From: Microplitis mediator
Taxonomy: Eukaryota; Arthropoda; Insecta; Hymenoptera; Braconidae
Length of the DNA stretch: 64,000 nucleotides
Assembly: GCF_029852145.1 (NCBI RefSeq)
Contig: NC_079975.1
Span: forward strand, 7,130,001-7,194,000
Direction of reading: 5' to 3'
Of the stretch, positions 59,170 through 64,000 are shown in pieces; within the stretch, counting starts at the first letter, position 1; each line of letters opens with the position of its first letter. The position numbers and the translations under genes are program-made. The notes beneath the pieces were generated by a model, which saw nothing but the letters and a program-made list of their open reading frames with translations, did not search any database and was not told where the DNA came from.

Positions 59170-59451
59170 GGGAGTGATCACGGATTTTTATTCAATTCGA
59201 ATTTACTCCATTACTCGAAGTTTAAAAAAAAATCATTAAGCATACGGAGTAAATTGGGAGTTTGTTTTTTTAAAGGAGTGATTTCGGAGTAATCTGGATT
59301 TTATTTAAATCCTTATTCACTCCGATTCGAAGTCTAATTTTAAAACGAACCATTTTTAGAAGTGAATTCCACTCCGACCCCGAGTTTTAATTTTAAATTA
59401 AACTCCTCTTCGGAGTAAATTTTGCAGTCGTCCGCTCCCCATTCACTCCGG
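59170..59451. repeat. region filled with CGGAGTAA/TCACTCCG words
   Basis: GGAGTGATCACGG starts it and ATTCACTCCGG ends it. At least ten words such as TTTACTCC, ACGGAGTAAATTGGGAG, TCACTCCGATTCG and CTTCGGAGTAAA lie between. Confidence 0.6.
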
Positions 59452-60780
59452 ATTTTGATGATTTTTAAAAAAATATTCTTGTATACAGAAAACTGTTAAA
59501 AAATATTTTTTCAAAATTTGGTCTAGACTTGAAACATTTCACAGCAGCCCGGGAAATTATAAAAAACAATTCGCTTGAAAAAAAAATGACTACTTGTTGA
59601 TTAATTATCAATAAGCATCATAGATATATACTTATAATTATCTAAATTATCAACAGCTCAAGTGTCGGCTCGCTCTTCCCTCGTTGTGGAACGTTAACTA
59701 GTTATGAAATACACTTACAAGGTAACAAATCTACGGGCATACGTATCTACGTATGAAGGAACGCTTTCGCGAGCGCTCTCTCGCATCTCCGAAGAAAGTT
59801 TCCAAGTAAGTGCATTTGTGCATTCGAAAGTACGGGTTTTCTTCTCATACATCCTCGGTATCTATACCCCTCACAATAATTACTTTATTATAACTATTAT
59901 TAAAGAACTCAATCATATTGTTAAGTAATTTTGAATTATAAATAAAAGCATCAAATTTCGAGCGCCTTTTTTTTTTTTAATTTCATCTGTATGACTCGGT
60001 AATAATTATGAACATGGGGTATATATTACATATATGTTGGGTGTATAAATATGATAAACAATTGGCAACATCTTTAACGGATGCGTTCATTTGTTACGTC
60101 CTGTCGGATGTTTAAGTAACATATATATATATGTATGTATATTTATATATAAATGTGTACAATAATATAGTAGCGCCCTCTCCCCGGATTACATTATTAG
60201 GGGAGAGTATAAATCGACGAATGATATATATATATATGTGTACATATATGTAACAAGCACTCATGCTTTACGTCTTATTACCACAGACTCAGGACATTGG
60301 CCTTCTCTATAGTATACAGTAGTTCCGAGTTAAGAGTTTATGTAAGCGAGAGTTTATATATCATATATATTTATACATATATCTATATATATGTAAGTGA
60401 CCTCTCAATTTCTTTTTTATTTAAATAAAGAAAATATTGTATTTATTAATAATGTATTTATTTGAGAAATAAAAAATAATGATAATAATAATAATAATAA
60501 TAATAATAATATTGTTGATTAATTATTAATTATCATAAATAGTAATTGGTGTATTAAAGAAATAGCGAGACACTAAATGGGAAAGTAGGTCGCAGAAAGC
60601 AAGGCCACTGACACTATGACTTGTTCACACTTATTTACAAGAGAGAACTCGAAACAATATTTTATGTTTTATAAACACTCGAAATTTGTTCATTTTTTTT
60701 TTTTATAAAATTTTGTTTGGGAAAAATTACGGGAGTTAATTGGATTATAATGAGGCAGTGAAAGGACTTTATGTACGCAT
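59452..60780. other. intergenic DNA with microsatellites
   Basis: 59650-59860 is a GC-richer non-repetitive patch (CGCTTTCGCGAGCGCTCTCT) that could be a promoter or regulatory island. (TA)n patches at 60120-60400 and (TAA)n at 60481-60511. No convincing gene. Confidence 0.4.
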
Positions 60781-60786
60781 TTTTTA

Positions 60787-61276
60787 CCTTCCCGCCATGG
60801 AAATTTAAAATTTTCATGGCGGGAAGTTATTGATTTCAGTCCGATTTTCGAAAATCGAGTTTTCATCAGATCTTGACATTTTAAAGTCCTAGGAAGCTAT
60901 TCCGACTATTTCCGGATGTGTGTGTGTGTGCGTCTGTCTGTGTGTGTGTGTGTGTGTGTGGATTACTGATTACATTTTAAGGCAATGCGGACAAGTATTT
61001 TATGAGTTCTATGAAAAATAATTTTTTTTAGTTCTATTGCTCGTATTACTCGTTAACTATTCGACCGATCGACTTCGAAATCTGATCCAATTTAAATCTT
61101 GATGAACCCTTTCGATTGCCGTACGACAAAAATGAATTTTTTTTGGTTGATCAACACAATAAATATTTTTTATTTCGAAAAACTCAAAAAATTTCCGAAT
61201 CAAAACGTTTTCGAGTTTTTTGAGCTCGAAAAGAGCGGGAAGCTTTTGGGTTGGCCCACTCAAATTTGTAACAACT
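60787..61276. mobile_element. probable degraded mobile element headed by a palindrome
   Basis: CTTCCCGCCATGGAAATTTA mirrors TTTTCATGGCGGGAAG at 60787-60828. It is followed by a (GT)n run at 60917-60960 and by moderately AT-rich DNA up to 61276 (GAGCTCGAAAAGAGCGGGAAG). It stops exactly where the duplicated block at 61277 starts, so it may have inserted there. Open frames on both strands at 61057-61305 are not believed to be genes. Confidence 0.5.
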
Positions 61277-61725
61277 CTAGCCAACTTCATTTTATTCTCC
61301 ATTAGTGCTACATCATCGCCATTTTTATTTTATATTTCGAATTTAAAAAAAAAAATTTATTCTTATCACTTTAATTATCAAATTAACTACTTACTGACAT
61401 CTCTGAATTTATTTACGACCCAGTAAAGAATAAAACACGAACCTTGACTTTATACTGATAGACACTAGCATTTTTCAAAATTTTTTCACTTTTCAAATTC
61501 ACTTACTTCACTCACGCACTAAAAATAATTTACTTACTTTACTACTATCACACACACAATTTTTACTGAATACTCTAATTAAATGTCTTATTTATTTCGA
61601 TAACAGTAAATTTAAATAAAGTGACAATGACTGACCCCAAAATGCTTACGCTAGACTGTGAAGTGTGAAACTAACCTCCCTTAATTTTAAATTACCCACA
61701 AGACACTGGAGTCCGTTCAAATTTA
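61277..61725. repeat. duplicated non-repeat block, copy 1
   Basis: CTAGCCAACTTCATTTTATT and CCATTAGTGCTACATCATCG match 62917-62970. AACCTCCCTTAATTTTAAAT with TACCCACAAGACACTGG (61672-61707) matches 62787-62824. On the minus strand the first part reads NGDDVALMENKMKLAR. It may be the 5' part of a gene duplicated locally. Confidence 0.45.
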
Positions 61726-62134
61726 TGATCCTGAAGTTAGCAGACAATTAGCAATTTTCGGATTTTTTTTCAATAAATCAATTACAAAAGAAACAAAAAA
61801 TAAAAAAATGCACATGCAGAAAATTAAAAAAACTACAGGTGCAATTTTTTCAAATACTTTTTTTATGATACTGAAGTTAGCGGACGTCTAATAATTTTTG
61901 GATTTTATTTTAGACGGTAAATTAAAAAAAAAAAAAATTGAAAAAATTGCACCTGTAGTTTTTTGAATTCCCTACAAGTGCATATTTTTAGTTTTGATTT
62001 TTTTGTAATTTATTTGCTGGAAAAAAAATCCGAAAATTTTTAATTATCTGCTAACTTCAGGATCATCTTTTTTTTTATAATTGTTTAAAAAAAAATCAAA
62101 AAATTATTAGACGTCGGCTAACTTCAGTATCATT
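61726..62134. mobile_element. family A element interrupted by another
   Basis: The left half is 61726-61864 (ATGATCCTGAAGTTAGCAGAC) and the right half is 62067-62134, ending GACGTCGGCTAACTTCAGTA. They rejoin to a normal-length member when the insert is removed. Confidence 0.8.
61865..62066. mobile_element. family A element nested in another, with candidate 8 bp target duplication
   Basis: ATGATACTGAAGTTAGCGGAC to ATCTGCTAACTTCAGGATCAT, about 202 bp, inserted in opposite orientation. CTTTTTTT occurs immediately on both sides (61857-61864 and 62067-62074), consistent with an 8 bp duplication, although the string is simple. Confidence 0.8.
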
Positions 62135-62156
62135 CAAATTTAAATAAATTTTTTTA

Positions 62157-62344
62157 TGATACTGAAGTTAGCGGACGTCTGATAATTTTTGAATATTTTT
62201 TTCAAAACGATAAATTATAAAAAAAAAAAATTGCACCTATAGTTTTTCTAATTTTCATGTGCATATTTGTTTTTTTTTTTTTTGTAATTAATTTGTTAAA
62301 AAAAAATCCGAAAATTTTTAACTGTCTACTGACTTCAGGATTTA
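62157..62344. mobile_element. family A element
   Basis: ATGATACTGAAGTTAGCGGAC to TGTCTACTGACTTCAGGATT, immediately followed by a family B element. Confidence 0.75.
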
Positions 62345-62540
62345 TGAGAGTGAATGTAGCAGACATCAGATAAATTCAAAATTATAAATAAATTATTTAA
62401 AAAATAATATTTTTAAAATATGCACTTACTAATTTCAAAATTTTTTAAATGCGTATTTTTTCAAATTTTATTTTATCAATCATTTACTCGATTTATCAAT
62501 AATTTTAAATTTGTCTGATGTCTGCTACATCACACTCATG
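62345..62540. mobile_element. family B element
   Basis: GAGAGTGAATGTAGCAGACAT and TGATGTCTGCTACATCACAC are mirrored ends. Interior as in the copy at 4084. Confidence 0.8.
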
Positions 62541-63110
62541 AATTTTTACACCGACACCAACACTCACTATTACCATTTTTTATTTTTTTTTAAATTTTTC
62601 ACTACCACTCACTTCATTTATGACCCAAAATTACTTAAATCACTTCACTATTATCACAAATAAACTAAACACTTTTCACTTGACACTTTAATGTATTCAA
62701 ATTACAATGAATTTTAAAAAATTAATAACCGAATTCAAGATATCGACACTGCACCGAACACTGAGTCTGAGTTCTCATCAAAATTTACCTCCCCCTAATT
62801 TAAAATTTACCCATACGTCACTGCGCGGTTTTAAATTTTTTAAATTTCATTGGTTTACAAACTAATCGATTTTGAAAAATTTAAACCAATGGGTGACCGT
62901 GAAAATGATGAAGCTCGAGCCAACTTCATGTTGATGCCCATTAGTGCTTCATCATTGCCATTGTTGACATCTCCGGTAATTTTACTTGATCTAATTAAAT
63001 CAATAATTAATTAAATAAATTTGTTAATTAATATTTTGACATTTATTTTAAATTAAAGACATAATTTATTATTATTTAATTATAATCAAGTTATAATATA
63101 GTGTTTAAAA
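62541..63110. repeat. duplicated non-repeat block, copy 2, possible gene start region
   Basis: It shares two segments with 61277-61725. On the minus strand 62905-62975 reads NGNDEALMGINMKLARAS without a stop, a same-length variant of the peptide in copy 1. A short hairpin (TTCATTGGTTTA / TAAACCAATG) is at 62847-62892. No splice-supported gene model was possible. Confidence 0.4.
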
Positions 63111-63458
63111 AAAATGCTGGGCAACAATGGATCGATCATTGTAAAACAAAAAATAAAATACCGGAATAAAAATAAGTAGAAGTGACAAAATAAATGTGTT
63201 AGTGAATGTTTAGTGCAGTGAATAAAAGTAAAAGATGTTTTTTTTTTTTATTTTATTTTCAACGAGTAAATGAAGTCAAGAGTTGATCGATAATTTCGTG
63301 GAAAAATGGCGGGCTAGAGTTCTTGGAATTTCTTTGTCTAAAATTTTCTATTGCATTTCTATCTCTGTTATATTTAAATGTCTCAGCCTCAGCTCAATTT
63401 ATTTTTTGTTATTTTAAACGTCTATTCAAATGATTAATTTTTTTTTGAATTAAAAATA
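63111..63458. other. AT-rich DNA with a GC-richer patch
   Basis: 63295-63330 (GTGGAAAAATGGCGGGCTAG) is a brief less biased patch; nothing else recognised. Confidence 0.4.
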
Positions 63459-63633
63459 TGAGGGTGAATGATGCAGACATCAGACAAATTTAAAATTATA
63501 AATAAATAGAAATGCGCATTTAAAAAATTTTCAAATTAATGATTGCATTTTTTATAAATATTATTTTTTTAATTATTTACTCTATTTAATTCGAATTTTA
63601 AATTTATCTGATGTCTACTACATTCACACTCGT
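63459..63633. mobile_element. family B element
   Basis: TGAGGGTGAATGATGCAGAC and TGATGTCTACTACATTCACA are the mirrored ends. Confidence 0.75.
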
Positions 63634-63678
63634 TTAAAAATTGCAAATATTAATTTTTTTTCTTCTGGTTTAAATTTT

Positions 63679-63882
63679 ATGATACTGAAGTTAGCCGACG
63701 TCTAATAATTTTTAAATTTTTTTTTCAACAAATAAATTACAAAAAAAATAAAAAAAAAAATATGCACATGTAGAGAATTCAAAAAACTACAGGTGCAATT
63801 TTTTAAAATATTTTTTTTTTAATAATTTATTGTCTAAAAAAAAATCCAAAAATTATTAGACGTCGGCTAACTTCAGTATCAT
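63679..63882. mobile_element. family A element, well preserved
   Basis: ATGATACTGAAGTTAGCCGAC at the left and ACGTCGGCTAACTTCAGTAT at the right are almost perfect inverted copies. The core is TATGCACATGTAGAGAATTC then CTACAGGTGCAATTTTTTA. 204 bp. Confidence 0.85.
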
Positions 63883-64000
63883 TAAATTTTGTGCCATTAT
63901 AAAATATTCCGCCATTTTTTCACTTGAAATTTTAAGTTTCGATTCGATATAAAAAATAAAGTGTCGTGATATTTAAATTTGTGTAATCGATAATTAACAA

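Noticed and set aside
61057..61426. Three overlapping open frames on both strands
   Set aside because: They cover the end of a degraded mobile element and the duplicated block; no protein signature.

Overview
The window is nuclear DNA of an insect. It is very AT-rich, its genes have GT-AG introns with long spacers, and they are recognisable animal genes: calypso (BAP1-type deubiquitinase) and vrille (clock bZIP repressor). The style, with extreme AT content and many short non-autonomous elements, fits a parasitoid hymenopteran, possibly a braconid-like wasp. That placement is inference, not something the sequence proves.

Layout. Positions 1-2600 are AT-rich spacer. At 2732-2900 (-) lies the first coding exon of an unrecognised gene, head-to-head with calypso. 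calypso (+, seven exons, 3708-22544, 629 aa) fills the left third. Its 7.6 kb intron 3 holds a complete antisense two-exon gene for a secreted chitin-binding protein (12218-15405) and two 5S rRNA genes (9529-9648 and 14206-14325, both -). The second 5S gene sits inside the intron of the nested gene. A third identical 5S gene is at 26174-26293. From 22.5 to 32.4 kb there are only repeats. vrille (-, coding exon 32424-33800) follows. Its intron and 5' region (33821 to about 41 kb) carry seven CACGTG E-boxes and one VRI/PDP1-type box, as expected of a CLOCK/CYCLE target. From 41 to 64 kb the only convincing gene is an intact two-exon tyrosine recombinase of the eukaryotic Crypton-like kind (52140-53420, -).

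Repeats dominate the rest. The most abundant is a family of about 200 bp elements with GAAGTTAGC-type ends (called family A here; about 20 copies, several in tandem or nested), with a second family (B) ending in GAGTGTGAATG. More striking is a set of inverted-repeat elements, each filled with its own short, usually palindromic word: TGACGTCA, TATGATCATA, GGAATCCATATGGG, GACAAAATATCC, AACGTTTTAAACG, ATATTTTT, CGGAGTAA or TTCGAATT. Their ends tend to carry a CCC or GGG run. There is also a near-perfect 1 kb palindrome inside calypso intron 2 and a probable pair of non-autonomous Helitrons.

No single undescribed pathway is evident. The best leads are the word-filled element class, the 5S genes with co-varied helices and a fixed upstream motif, the vrille E-box cluster, the intronic hairpin and the intact recombinase.
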